The notes under the pieces were generated by a model. The model made no database searches. It worked only from the letters and a program-made list of their open reading frames with translations, and was not told the origin of the DNA. A program made the position numbers and the translations under genes. A stretch of 64,000 bases of DNA from assembly GCF_029868625.1 (NCBI RefSeq), contig NZ_JARWOJ010000268.1:1-64000 (forward strand), in the 5' to 3' direction. Positions 1-8,235 of the stretch are shown one piece after another (the stretch's first letter is position 1; every line of letters starts with the position of its first letter). Origin of the DNA: Nocardia neocaledoniensis (lineage in GTDB: Bacteria; Actinomycetota; Actinomycetes; Mycobacteriales; Mycobacteriaceae).

Positions 1-78
1 GTGCGCGATACCCTCGCGAACTACGGTGCGGCCGGCCTGGCTTCCCTCGACTACACCAAGATCGGTTTCGTGAAGTAA
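1..78 (+). CDS. C-terminal end of an unidentified protein (partial)
   Basis: An open frame enters from the left edge and stops with TAA at 76-78, giving about 25 residues that end in DYTKIGFVK. Only the tail is visible, so no family can be assigned. It converges on the thiolase-like gene that follows. The codons have the usual high-GC third positions, which supports a real gene end. Confidence 0.45.
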   Translation: MRDTLANYGAAGLASLDYTKIGFVK

Positions 79-136
79 CTGTGCCGAGTTCCGGCCCGGC
101 GCGGGCCCGCGACAAAACACAGGGGCGCAACGGCGG

Positions 137-148
137 CCCCCCCCCCCC
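137..148. repeat. 12-base poly-C tract
   Basis: Twelve consecutive C residues lie in the 113-base gap between two convergent genes. Nothing suggests a coding role. It is a likely site of length error or slippage. Confidence 0.75.
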
Positions 149-191
149 GCAACCCCCCGGCCTGGCCCGGGTTTTCGGGGCGTCTAGGGGA

Positions 192-1391
192 TCAGCGGGT
201 CGCGATGAGGGCGGACCCGTGGCCGAACAGGCCCTGGTTGACCGCGATGCCTGCGCGGGCATCGGCCACCTGGCGGCCCTCGGCCTGTCCACGCAACTGC
301 CAGGTCAGCTCGCACACCTGGGCGATCGCCTGGGCGGGGATCGCCTCGCCGAAGCAGGCGAGGCCGCCGCTGGGGTTCACCGGCACCCGGCCGCCGAGGG
401 TGGTCGCGCCGCTGCGCAGCAGTTCCTCCGCCCCGCCGGTCTCGCACAGGCCGATGTCCTCGTACCAGTCCAGCTCCAGCGCGGTGGACAGGTCGTAGAC
501 CTCGGCGAACGACAGCTCGTCGGGGCCGAGCCCGGCTTCCTCGTAGGCCGCGTGCGCGAGATCGGAACGGAACGGACGCTCCGGCGGCGCCACGGCCACC
601 GCGGAGTCCGTCGCGAAATCCGGCAGGTCGAGCACGGTCTTCGGGAAGGTGGGGGTGACGGTCGACAGCGCCCGGATGCGCACCGGTTCGGCGATGCCGT
701 GCCTGCGCGCGTAGTCCATCGAGGTCAGCACCAGGGCGGCGCCGCCGTCGCTGGTGGCGCAGATGTCGAGCAGCCGCAACGGGTCCGAGACGATCGCCGA
801 GGCGGCGACGTCCTCGGCCGTCACCTCTTTGCGGTAGCGGGCGTACGGGTTGTTCAGGCCGTGCCGGGCGTTCTTCACCTTGACGGCGGCGAAATCCTCG
901 AGCGTCGCGCCGTGCAGCGCCATCCGCCTGCGGGCGTACAACGCGAAATAGATCGGGTTGGTCGCGCCGAGCAGGTGGAAACGCAACCAGTCCGGATCGT
1001 CGCGGCGTTCCCCGCCGACCGGCTGGAAGAACCCCTTCGGGGTGGTGTCGGCGCCGATGACCAACGCCACGTCGGTCAGGCCGGCCAGGATCTGCGCCCG
1101 GGCGTTGGCGATGGCCTGGGCACCCGAGGCGCAGGCCGCGTAGCTGCTCGAGATCCGGGCGCCCGACCAGCCGAGGGCCTGGGCGAACGTCGCGCCCGCG
1201 ACGAAGCCCGGGTACCCGTTGCGGATGGTGTCGGCCCCGGCGATGTAGCCGACATCCCGGTGGTCGATCCCCGCGTCGGCCAGCGCGGCGCGCGCCGCGA
1301 CCAGCCCGTACTCGACGAAGTTGCGGCCCCACTTGCCCCACTGGTGCATGCCCGCACCGAGGACGGCGATATCGCGATTCGTGTCAGGCAT
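192..1391 (-). CDS. Lipid-transfer-protein/thiolase-like protein (SCP-x thiolase family)
   Basis: This 399-residue protein has the thiolase fold signature of the SCP-x/Ltp group. Near residue 87 is AACASGAQA, with the cysteine in the nucleophile position, and near residue 340 is NPSGGLACFGEAIPA, equivalent to the C-terminal GG-x-A-x-G-E-P motif. Such proteins act in the cytoplasm as thiolases or as retro-aldolases removing sterol side-chain fragments. Ltp aldolases of this family need a DUF35 partner, and the gene directly upstream encodes one. The two genes overlap by 8 bases (ATG at 1391, upstream TGA at 1386-1384), so translation is probably coupled. A KstR-like palindrome lies ahead of the pair. 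A role in cholesterol or other steroid breakdown is inferred; whether it is a thiolase or an aldolase cannot be decided here. Confidence 0.85.
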   Translation of the reverse strand: MPDTNRDIAVLGAGMHQWGKWGRNFVEYGLVAARAALADAGIDHRDVGYIAGADTIRNGYPGFVAGATFAQALGWSGARISSSYAACASGAQAIANARAQILAGLTDVALVIGADTTPKGFFQPVGGERRDDPDWLRFHLLGATNPIYFALYARRRMALHGATLEDFAAVKVKNARHGLNNPYARYRKEVTAEDVAASAIVSDPLRLLDICATSDGGAALVLTSMDYARRHGIAEPVRIRALSTVTPTFPKTVLDLPDFATDSAVAVAPPERPFRSDLAHAAYEEAGLGPDELSFAEVYDLSTALELDWYEDIGLCETGGAEELLRSGATTLGGRVPVNPSGGLACFGEAIPAQAIAQVCELTWQLRGQAEGRQVADARAGIAVNQGLFGHGSALIATR

Positions 1392-1830
1392 CGACGGGCC
1401 TCCACATCCACACCGTGTGTTCGGCGTCCTCGTCCTCGTAGAGCACGCCGACTGTCAGTTCGACCGGCATGCCGACGGCCAGGTCGTCGACGGAGATCCC
1501 GCGCACCACCTGCCCGAGGATCACCATCTTCTCCACCTCGAGTTCCACCGCGGCCACGATGTAGGGCTCGAACGGCTCGGGTGAGACGTAGGGCGGCGGC
1601 GGCTTGTAGCGGGCGTCGGCGTACGACCAGATCCGGCCGCGCGTGGAGAACTGGTAGTCGACCAGTTCGGAGCCGTCCTTGGGGGCCGCGCACTGCGGAT
1701 TGCGGCAAGCCAGCGTATTCCGGGGGAAGTACGGTGTGCCGCACACGTCGCAGCGACTGCCCTGGAGGCGTACCGCGCCGTCGTCCGCGGTGAACCAGCC
1801 CGCGACCGCGGGGCGTTGTTCTTTCTGCAC
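1384..1830 (-). CDS. DUF35 / Zn-ribbon OB-fold acyl-CoA-associated protein
   Basis: This 148-residue protein has a rubredoxin-like zinc ribbon at about residues 26-51 (C-x2-C then C-x4-C: CDVCG and CRNPQC) followed by an OB-fold (ARYKPPPPYVSPEPFEPYIV to GVLYEDED). This is the DUF35 architecture, whose members (for example ChsH2) bind acyl-CoA and serve as partners of Ltp thiolase-like enzymes. The GTG at 1830 is chosen because upstream residues do not resemble the family and this start lies just downstream of the KstR-like site. It is the first gene of a two-gene operon with the thiolase-like gene. Confidence 0.85.
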   Translation of the reverse strand: MQKEQRPAVAGWFTADDGAVRLQGSRCDVCGTPYFPRNTLACRNPQCAAPKDGSELVDYQFSTRGRIWSYADARYKPPPPYVSPEPFEPYIVAAVELEVEKMVILGQVVRGISVDDLAVGMPVELTVGVLYEDEDAEHTVWMWRPVDA

Positions 1831-1844
1831 CCGGCCGACGATAT

Positions 1845-1858
1845 AGGAACACGTTCTA
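1845..1858. promoter_or_regulatory. KstR-like operator
   Basis: The sequence AGGAACACGTTCTA matches the known mycobacterial KstR consensus TNNAACNNGTTNNA at all defined positions but the first. It lies 15 bases ahead of the chosen GTG of the DUF35 gene, where a repressor would block the promoter. KstR represses cholesterol-catabolism genes and is released by sterol-derived CoA thioesters. The identification rests on the motif and on the nature of the downstream genes. Confidence 0.55.
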
Positions 1859-1956
1859 TTTTGGTGCGGAAACTCGCACCACCGAGGCCCGGCGGGCGCT
1901 ACCGTGAAGCCGGAAACCACCGATGGCCACCACCCTCGAGTCGATCTGGAGGACCG

Positions 1957-2712
1957 TTGGGCGCCGCCGCCATTGACCCGCAGACGATCTGCAACGTCAC
2001 CATCATCGGAGACCCCGACGAGACAGCGCGCCTCCGGCGCCGCCTGCGCCGCGGCGGCCCGGAGTCCGGCCCGATCCCCTGGTCAGTCGACGGTGCCGAG
2101 CACACCGTCCACCTCGCCGAACTGTCGAGCCGTGCGCCCGTCGCCGAGCTCGAGCGCTCGATCCGGGTCGCCGACGGGGTGATCACCGTCGTGCACGCCG
2201 CCGTCCGGCGCGCGCCGCGGCTCGAGTCCATCCTGCGCATGGCCGATGATCATCAGGTCGCCCGTCTGTGCCTGGTGACCGGGCTCGACCATCCCGCCGC
2301 CGATTTCGATCGCTGCGTGCGCGCCATCGCCGACATCCGCGGTGCCGTGCCGGTGGCGCTGCACTCGCCGATGGGCGCGGGACCCGGTTTCGAGGGCGTG
2401 ATCGACGTGGTGCCGATGTGGTCGCTCGCGCCGATGGCCGCCGAATTCTTCGGCGACCATTGGCCCGTCGCCGAACGGCGCTACCGCGACCTGATGACCG
2501 CGGTGCTGGAACAGGACATCGCTTCGGCCGTGGTTCCCGCCGAGCAGCTGGTCGACCGGATCCGTCGACTCACCCACATCGGCGAAGCCGTCCCCGTGCT
2601 GTGTGACCCGGCGCCCGCCGTTGACGACGTCGCCCCGCTCTTGGACGCGATCGTCCGCTATCTCCCGTCGCCCCTGCACGTGTGGCAACCCGAGCACTCC
2701 CTCGACTGCTGA
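1957..2712 (+). CDS. Degenerate EF-G-like protein (domain I only, GTPase motifs lost)
   Basis: This 251-residue protein aligns by eye along the whole of elongation factor G domain I. ELERSIRVADGVITVVHAAV, RLCLVTGLDH, GFEGVIDVVPMWSLA and VPVLCDPAP...PLLDAIVRYLPSPL correspond to EF-G segments ending at the G/G' to domain II junction. The P-loop position reads NVTIIGDPDETARL, with no GK[ST]. The DTPGH position reads ELSSRAP. The NKMD position reads VTGLDH. All guanine-binding motifs are therefore gone, and domains II-V are absent. TTG at 1957 is chosen because GGAGG lies at 1948-1952; no better start is in frame. The gene is intact and conserved in its non-catalytic core, so it is probably a working pseudo-GTPase rather than debris. 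Its function is unknown. Confidence 0.75.
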   Translation: MGAAAIDPQTICNVTIIGDPDETARLRRRLRRGGPESGPIPWSVDGAEHTVHLAELSSRAPVAELERSIRVADGVITVVHAAVRRAPRLESILRMADDHQVARLCLVTGLDHPAADFDRCVRAIADIRGAVPVALHSPMGAGPGFEGVIDVVPMWSLAPMAAEFFGDHWPVAERRYRDLMTAVLEQDIASAVVPAEQLVDRIRRLTHIGEAVPVLCDPAPAVDDVAPLLDAIVRYLPSPLHVWQPEHSLDC

Positions 2713-2846
2713 GCCACGGCCTACCACGATGGTCGAAACATCCTGCGGGGCCGCCTGTTCGGTATCACGCCTGGTGAGCGGGCGGCCGGGTCCTTCCCGG
2801 TACGATCGAGCCGAGGCGGGTGGCCCGCCGAGGACAGGGGTGGCGC

Positions 2847-3683
2847 ATGAGTTCTGAGTCGCGGACTCGGGCAGGTGGCGACGGGCGTTCGCTCCTGCTG
2901 CCCGCGGTGTCGGCAGTGGTGCTCGGCGGTGCCTTCGTCCTCGCCCCGCGCATGCTCGCCGGGAGTGCGCCCGGCGGTGGACTCCACGACGAAAACGACG
3001 TGCGCAGTGCGGTGCGAGCGGGCTTCGTCGAATACTGGGACACCGGCGACCGGGCGCTGTCCTCCGCACTGGCCGCGACCGTCGAGTACTGGTCTCGCTA
3101 TCACCTGGCCAAAGCGGTGCTCGCCGGGCTGTTGGTGATCGTCCTCGTGACGCTGAGCGTGCGGCTGTGGCGGGCATTTCTCGTGGCGGAACGGCCGGTC
3201 CGGCTCGGCGTGGTGAGCGGTCTGGTGACGGCGCTGGCGCTGTTCGCTGTCGTGGCGACGATGGCCAATATCCAGGGTGTGGTGGCGCCCTACGCCTCGA
3301 CGCTGCCGATGCTGACCGAGCCACCGGTCCACCGGGAACTCGCCGGAGTCCTGAATCAGCTGACCCGGAATCTGGCGGACTCGATTCACGCCGACGGCAC
3401 GCTGCTGCCCGCGGTGGCGGTGCTGCTCGACGACTTCGTGCGCTACCACCAGGCCATGATCGCGATCGCCTGCGTCACGGCCGTCGCCTTCGTCGCCGCC
3501 GGTGTCCGGCTGTGGCGCGCGCGGGCCGGTGCGGAGGATCGACGGGCGCGCCGGACCTTCGCCGCGCTGGCGGCGGTGACCGTCGCGGCCGCGGCGGCCT
3601 CGGCGGTGGTCGCGCTGGCGAACATCACCACGGTGGCCGATCCGGCGCCCGCGCTGCTGGCGCTGTTCACAGGCAGCTGGTGA
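2847..3683 (+). CDS. Putative five-helix membrane protein, unknown function
   Basis: This 278-residue protein has about five hydrophobic helices: residues ~15-36, ~88-108, ~120-142, ~195-215 and ~235-258. A large hydrophilic stretch of ~50 residues lies between helices 1 and 2 and another of ~50 between 3 and 4, likely extracytoplasmic loops. No catalytic motif is recognisable. ATG 2847 is preferred over upstream codons because the hydrophobic N-terminus follows soon after it and a purine-rich stretch (GGACAGGGG) precedes it. It is convergent with the espG-like gene, 6 bases away. Confidence 0.7.
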   Translation: MSSESRTRAGGDGRSLLLPAVSAVVLGGAFVLAPRMLAGSAPGGGLHDENDVRSAVRAGFVEYWDTGDRALSSALAATVEYWSRYHLAKAVLAGLLVIVLVTLSVRLWRAFLVAERPVRLGVVSGLVTALALFAVVATMANIQGVVAPYASTLPMLTEPPVHRELAGVLNQLTRNLADSIHADGTLLPAVAVLLDDFVRYHQAMIAIACVTAVAFVAAGVRLWRARAGAEDRRARRTFAALAAVTVAAAAASAVVALANITTVADPAPALLALFTGSW

Positions 3684-3689
3684 GCCGCT

Positions 3690-4487
3690 TCAGGCGAGCA
3701 TCTCGTCGTCGCCGCCGAATTCCTGGTGGTAGCGCTGGGCGCGGGCGAGCATGCGGTGGATTCCCGCGATCATGCGCTCGGCGGGCAGCGGTTCGGCGAT
3801 GATCGGGTCGCCCGTTTTCACGTAGTAGCGTCCGTCGTCGTAGTCCATCCACCAGAAGGCACGGCCGGGGCTGGGGCGGGCGTCGACGGCGGGCCCGGAG
3901 AAGGCGGAGATCTCCCCGAACGCGCGGCGCTTGCGATGGAAGATGCGGTTGAGCTGCTCGGCCGAGCTGAGTCGGCCCGCGCGGTACTCGAAGTGTTCCT
4001 CCTCGGCGGCGAGCTGCTCGCGCCGCACCTCCACCGGCGGCTTGGTGCCCGGCTTCGCGCGCGGCAGGGCAGCGACGGTGAGCGCGGCGACCTGGCCCGC
4101 GGTGCAGTAGGTCAGGGTGACGTCCCCGCCCGTGTCGGCCGCGGTGCCCGGCGCCTGTGCCAGCGTCGCCCCCCGATTGCCGCGAATCGCGCCGTGGAAT
4201 CGAATGACGTTCGAATCATCCTGGCCGACGAACCCTTTGGACTCGATCCTGGCGTCGGGGTCGAGCAGCACGGTCAGCGCGTGCTCGATCGCCGGATCGT
4301 ATTTGCGCAGCAGGCTTTCGACGGCGGCCTCCCGATGTGCCTTCAACGCGTCGAACTCGGCGATGTCGGTGCGGTACTGCAGGGGGTAGGGGAGGCGGTC
4401 ACGCCCGTAGCCGGACCACAGGATCTCGAACTCGGAGCCGGTGAACTCAGCGTGCTGCACTGTCGCGGTCTCCACCGATCTCGACAC
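3690..4487 (-). CDS. EspG-family type VII secretion chaperone
   Basis: This ~265-residue protein begins with the EspG hallmark EFTGSEFEILWSGYGRDRLP followed by YPL and ends with a helical ARAQRYHQEF segment. EspG proteins are cytoplasmic chaperones that bind PE-PPE or other ESX substrates and hand them to the ESX machinery. The start is taken as GTG 4487, which has GAGG six bases upstream; GTG 4493 is too close to that site. No esxAB, eccC or PE/PPE gene is in the window, so this is an orphan or partner of a distant locus. It lies downstream of three other exported or secretion-associated genes on the same strand, with a gap of 143 bases. Confidence 0.8.
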   Translation of the reverse strand: MSRSVETATVQHAEFTGSEFEILWSGYGRDRLPYPLQYRTDIAEFDALKAHREAAVESLLRKYDPAIEHALTVLLDPDARIESKGFVGQDDSNVIRFHGAIRGNRGATLAQAPGTAADTGGDVTLTYCTAGQVAALTVAALPRAKPGTKPPVEVRREQLAAEEEHFEYRAGRLSSAEQLNRIFHRKRRAFGEISAFSGPAVDARPSPGRAFWWMDYDDGRYYVKTGDPIIAEPLPAERMIAGIHRMLARAQRYHQEFGGDDEMLA

Positions 4488-4630
4488 CCACACACCCTCT
4501 GACGCCCGGTCCGACCGCCGTCCGTGCACGTTCCCGCACTGTCATCTCGACCTATCCCCTCCTGGCATAGACAGCAGCGCTCGTCTCGAGCGGTGACGGC
4601 GGTGTCGAGTCTAGTCGGTGGTGTGCTCCC

Positions 4631-5146
4631 TCACTCGGCCGCGCAGGGAGCGGTGGCGGTGATCGAGAATCGCACTTCCCGCTTCGGCCCGGCCGTCTCC
4701 CGCCAGGACGCGACCGAGAATCCCCGACTGTCGGTGTAAGTCTTGCTCATCGGATCCTGGGCCGGGTTCTGGCTCGGGGTGAGGGTGAAGCCGCGTGTGG
4801 TCAGCGCCGCCAGGTTTGTCAGCGCGCGATCGATGAATTCCTGCGGCGGGTCGACCACGGTCTGCTCGTAGCGGGGCCGCCACGGCGGACCGGCGGCCGC
4901 GATGTCGGTCATCTTCGACCGACAGCCCTCGCTCACGTCGACCGCGCCGGGGTCGATGGTCACGGGCTCCGGCCAGACCAGGGAGAAGTTGTCGGCGACG
5001 ATCGGTCGGGCCGCGGCCACCGTGAGACCGCTGCCCGCCAGGACGTCTTCGTTGCTCGGGCCCTGCTCGCCGTTGAACGTCTCCTCCAGCGAACAGCTCG
5101 TCAGGACGACCATCGCGAGCGCCGCCAGCGCGGCGCGGGCCCTCAT
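4631..5146 (-). CDS. Secreted lipoprotein of unknown function
   Basis: This 171-residue protein starts MRARAALAALAMVVLTSCS, a lipoprotein signal with lipobox LTSC (lipidated Cys18). The mature part is hydrophilic and has two further cysteines, at the middle (EGCRSK) and near the end (APC), which could form a disulfide. ATG 5146 overlaps the stop of the DUF1023 gene as ATGA, so the two are translationally coupled. The context suggests an envelope-anchored partner of the DUF1023 protein. No domain was recognised. Confidence 0.8.
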   Translation of the reverse strand: MRARAALAALAMVVLTSCSLEETFNGEQGPSNEDVLAGSGLTVAAARPIVADNFSLVWPEPVTIDPGAVDVSEGCRSKMTDIAAAGPPWRPRYEQTVVDPPQEFIDRALTNLAALTTRGFTLTPSQNPAQDPMSKTYTDSRGFSVASWRETAGPKREVRFSITATAPCAAE

Positions 5147-6993
5147 CGGATTCCGATCCGGGCGCCGGGGCCGGGATTGTCGGTGATCCGGGGATCGGCG
5201 TAGGGGTCGAGTTCGAGGCCGAGGGCCGCGGCCGTCTGCGCCGCCGCGGCCGCCTTCGCGGCGTCGAACCCTTCCTTGCCGCCGTTTCCGTTGTCGCCCA
5301 AGCCGATATCGACGACGTCGGTCTCGATGCCGCGTTCCACGTAGGCGGTCGCGCCGGTTCCCGCGATGACGCCCGCGATGTTCTCGAACGCCGTCGACCG
5401 GGGGTCGTTCCAATAGCCGCCGTGGCCGTCGGTGCCGAAGATGACCTCGCCTGCCTCGTGACCGTCGCGCGCGCTGCCGTAGAACCCGGTGTCGAGGCGG
5501 ATGACCCCGGGCGCCTCGTCGGGGTCTCCGCCGAGGGCTTCGGAGGCGTGCGGGTTACCCGGTAGCCGAATGCCGCCCGGGACGGTGAGCCCGCTTTCGG
5601 GGTAGGACTGCACAACGCCGATCAGGTCGCCCGGCGCGGTCATCGAATAGCGCCGGACATCGGGATTCGGATTGTTCCAGCCCGTGTCGAACACACCGGT
5701 GCCCGCCGACGACGCGTGCAGGATCCGGTCGGCGCGCAGCCCCAGCTGTTCGGCGGAGCCGACGATCGAGCCGCCGTAGGAGTGACCCACATACGTCACC
5801 GGCGTGCCCGGCATGCTCGTGGCGACCTCGCGGTCGAGCTCGCGGCCGAACTCGACCAGCCGCGGCGCCATGTCGGCGGCGAAGCGCGGGCTCGGGGCAC
5901 CGTCGGAGAGGCTGGTCAGGCTCTGCGGGAAATCGCCCTCCATGTACAGGAACACGGGGCCGCCGGTCTTGTCGGCGAGATTCCAGGCGGCGACGTGATT
6001 GGAGCCGGAGCCGTTCAGGTTCGTCGAGGTGCCGGGCACGTACACCCCGACGCCGGGCGCACCGGCTTTCATCTCACCGAGCATCTCGATCATCCGGCCG
6101 TTGCCCTCGGTACTGAACATGACGAACTTGCGATCGACCATGTCCAGGCGCGGCGTCGCGGTCGCGGCGGCCGTGGTGTCGAGCGTGCCCGTCCCCTCCG
6201 GATTCGGGATGGGCGCGAGCATCGCCTCGAGCTGTTTCACGCGGGACTCGTCCGGGTCGGCTTTCGCCTTCTCGGTGGTCAGCGCGTTGCGGATGACGAT
6301 CTCGTTCGCCTCGACGCGCATCGAGAACGGCACCCCGTTGAGATTGCCCAGCTTCTCCGGCGCCGCGATCACCAACTGCCGCTGCGCTTCCGGGCTCAGC
6401 CCCGACAGGAAGGCGGCGCGCTCGTCGGCGGACATCGCGGCCAGCTGGATCGCGACCGCGTCGGGGTCGCGGACGGTGCCGTCGGGCAGGGTGATGTCGG
6501 GTTGGCCGTCGCGCATGGCAGTGAGGTCGGCCAGCGACTCCTTCAGGCTGGTGCCGAACTGGTTGTCCAGCCGCTCGATCTCGTCGAGCCCACCGAAGAG
6601 GTTGAGCTGGAAGACGCCCGCCGCGCCCTCCTTGTCGGGGTCGGGGTGCGATACCCGGCCGTCGGGTTCGACCGAGAACCCCTGGCCGACGGCGAGATCG
6701 CGCTGGCCGAGCACGTAGGTCCTGGCGTGGTTCAGGCCGAGATGAGCGTCGGCGGCCGCGTCGGCGATGCGCAGGAGCACGGTGCGCACTTCGTAGCCGT
6801 GGTCGACTTCCTCATCGATGCGCCTGCCCGCGGCGTCCCTGGTGTGGCCGTGCCACGACCCGAGCGCCGAGACCGCGCGGGAGCAGTCGTCGACCGAGGC
6901 GGACACGACATCGGCGTTGGCGCGAGCGGCATCGGCGGTGCGCTGCAGGCCGGCGAGGTTCCAGCCGTCCAGCTGGGGAATCGTGGGCCGCAT
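5143..6993 (-). CDS. DUF1023 alpha/beta-hydrolase, type VII secretion-associated
   Basis: This 616-residue protein has an N-terminal helical WXG100-like region (residues 1-120, e.g. SALGSWHGHTRDAAGRRIDE) followed by a linker and a DUF1023 alpha/beta-hydrolase domain (residues ~290-550). The nucleophile elbow GHSYGGS is at about residue 403, preceded by VPGTSTNLNGSG (oxyanion side). In mycobacteria and Nocardia such proteins are encoded with ESX-type small proteins and are thought to be exported hydrolases. ATG 6993 overlaps the preceding TGA as ATGA, and its own stop overlaps the lipoprotein start in the same way. The substrate is unknown. Confidence 0.85.
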   Translation of the reverse strand: MRPTIPQLDGWNLAGLQRTADAARANADVVSASVDDCSRAVSALGSWHGHTRDAAGRRIDEEVDHGYEVRTVLLRIADAAADAHLGLNHARTYVLGQRDLAVGQGFSVEPDGRVSHPDPDKEGAAGVFQLNLFGGLDEIERLDNQFGTSLKESLADLTAMRDGQPDITLPDGTVRDPDAVAIQLAAMSADERAAFLSGLSPEAQRQLVIAAPEKLGNLNGVPFSMRVEANEIVIRNALTTEKAKADPDESRVKQLEAMLAPIPNPEGTGTLDTTAAATATPRLDMVDRKFVMFSTEGNGRMIEMLGEMKAGAPGVGVYVPGTSTNLNGSGSNHVAAWNLADKTGGPVFLYMEGDFPQSLTSLSDGAPSPRFAADMAPRLVEFGRELDREVATSMPGTPVTYVGHSYGGSIVGSAEQLGLRADRILHASSAGTGVFDTGWNNPNPDVRRYSMTAPGDLIGVVQSYPESGLTVPGGIRLPGNPHASEALGGDPDEAPGVIRLDTGFYGSARDGHEAGEVIFGTDGHGGYWNDPRSTAFENIAGVIAGTGATAYVERGIETDVVDIGLGDNGNGGKEGFDAAKAAAAAQTAAALGLELDPYADPRITDNPGPGARIGIR

Positions 6994-7283
6994 CAGCGGG
7001 GGCTCAGCTTCCCGATCTCGTCCGCGACCGCGCCGTCCGCCGCCTGGATGTCGGCCGAGAACGTGTCCACGAGGTCGGCCAGGGTGGTGAACCTGGTCGC
7101 GATGGCGGTCATGGCCTGCTGCGCCGGATCGGCCAGGGCGCGCGCCGCGGCGAGGACATCGCTGCCGTCGCCCGTGGCCTCGCCGCTCGCCGTCCACGGC
7201 AGCGCGCCGACCTCGCCCGCCTCCCGCCGCCACGTCGTGGCCAGCGTCGCCAACTGATCAGGTTCCACACCCAGCGTGCTCAC
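6993..7283 (-). CDS. EspC-like (DUF2580-type) small type VII secretion protein
   Basis: This 96-residue, largely helical protein begins STLGVEPDQLATLATTWRRE and continues with a second helix rich in Ala, resembling the EspC/DUF2580 helical-hairpin family of ESX substrates or co-secreted proteins. GTG 7283 is used because a GGGGG-rich ribosome site lies just ahead and the family consensus starts at this point. It heads an operon with the DUF1023 hydrolase and the lipoprotein, both linked by ATGA overlaps. No WxG motif is clear, so assignment to the exact family is by size, composition and context. Confidence 0.65.
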   Translation of the reverse strand: MSTLGVEPDQLATLATTWRREAGEVGALPWTASGEATGDGSDVLAAARALADPAQQAMTAIATRFTTLADLVDTFSADIQAADGAVADEIGKLSPR

Positions 7284-7374
7284 GAATCCCCCTGCCGCGC
7301 GGATCGGTCTCGTCGTGAAGGTTGGACGGGCCACGCGAAGCGGGGGTTCCATGGTGTGACATGAGTCACATCGG

Positions 7375-7824
7375 CTAGACGGAGGCGGGCTGGTCCTTCG
7401 TCGCGGCGGCGTGCTCGCACACGCACTCGCGACAGGTGCCGAAGATCTCCAGGGTGTGGCTGACGTCGGTGAAACCGTGCTCACCGGCGATCGCCTCGGC
7501 CCACGCCTCCACCGTCGGACCGGCCACCTCGACGGTGCGGCCGCAGTGGCGGCACACCAGGTGATGGTGGTGGCCGCTGGAGCACTGGCGGTAGACAGAT
7601 TCCCCCGAGTCGGTGCGCAGCACGTCGACCATGCCCGCGTCGGCCAGCGACTGCAGGGTCCGGTAGACGGTGGTCAGGCCGATGCCCTCGCCGCGTTTGC
7701 GGAGCTCGTCGTGGAGCTCCTGGGCCGAGCGGAATTCGTCGATGTCACCGAGCAGCGCCGAGATCGCGCTGCGCTGACGGGTGCTGCGAACTCCGACCTG
7801 CTTCGCGGCGGGATTGTCTGCCAA
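7375..7824 (-). CDS. zur: Zinc uptake regulator Zur (FurB)
   Basis: This 149-residue Fur-family repressor has the winged helix GVRSTRQRSAISALL to GLTTVYRTLQSLADAG, the metal-binding HHHHLVCRHCG, and a C-terminal CRECVC that completes the structural zinc site. It closely resembles M. tuberculosis Zur/FurB. Zur represses zinc import and alternative ribosomal protein genes when zinc is plentiful. TTG 7824 follows the smtB stop by 4 bases with GGAAGG ahead; an ATG at 7857 inside smtB is an alternative. The smtB-zur operon order is conserved in mycobacteria, where SmtB derepresses zur under high zinc. Confidence 0.92.
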   Translation of the reverse strand: MADNPAAKQVGVRSTRQRSAISALLGDIDEFRSAQELHDELRKRGEGIGLTTVYRTLQSLADAGMVDVLRTDSGESVYRQCSSGHHHHLVCRHCGRTVEVAGPTVEAWAEAIAGEHGFTDVSHTLEIFGTCRECVCEHAAATKDQPASV

Positions 7825-7828
7825 CGGT

Positions 7829-8179
7829 TTACCCTTCCTCGGCGTGGGCGACGGCATCGATGACGATATGCGCCAGGTGGTCGTCGACGAGTTCGTAGAG
7901 CACCTCGCGGCCCGAGCGTTCGCCGTGCACGACGCCCGCGGACTTGAGGATGCGCAGATGCTGGCTGACCAGCGGCTGGGTCACCCCGAGCGCGTCGACC
8001 AGCTCGTGCACGCAGCGCGGCGACTCGCGCAACTGCAGCACGATCGCGATCCGCACCGGCGCGGCCAGCGCGCGTAACAGCTCACCCGCGTCCTCGAGCA
8101 CCTGGCGGGCGGGAACCGTCGCCGGGGCGGGGGAGTGATACGGGCTGTGCGCGTGCGCGGCCGTGGCATCGGTGGTCAT
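7829..8179 (-). CDS. smtB: ArsR/SmtB-family zinc-sensing repressor
   Basis: This 116-residue protein has the ArsR winged helix ([17 protein letters not shown]...[20 protein letters not shown]...[19 protein letters not shown]). The last segment carries the D-x-H...H-x2-E alpha-5 metal ligands. The N-terminus is His-rich (AHAHSPYH). ATG 8179 has a strong AAGGAG nine bases upstream. It is the first gene of smtB-zur and divergent from glyS. By analogy with mycobacteria, zinc releases it from its own promoter. A perfect palindrome lies just ahead of the start. Confidence 0.9.
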   Translation of the reverse strand: MTTDATAAHAHSPYHSPAPATVPARQVLEDAGELLRALAAPVRIAIVLQLRESPRCVHELVDALGVTQPLVSQHLRILKSAGVVHGERSGREVLYELVDDHLAHIVIDAVAHAEEG

Positions 8180-8213
8180 CAACCAACTCCTTAATGGAAA
8201 CCGATGCCATTTT

Positions 8214-8235
8214 GACATGCAAAAGTGCGCATGTC
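8214..8235. promoter_or_regulatory. Palindrome upstream of smtB (probable SmtB operator)
   Basis: The perfect 7-base arms GACATGC (8214-8220) and GCATGTC (8229-8235) are separated by 8 bases and lie 35-56 bases ahead of the smtB start. The shape and place fit autoregulation by SmtB. It could also affect the divergent glyS promoter. Confidence 0.55.

Noticed and set aside
81..1793. Long plus-strand open frame opposite the thiolase and DUF35 genes
   Set aside because: It is an antisense shadow: composition is low-complexity Arg/Gly, no family features, while the minus strand encodes two clear proteins.
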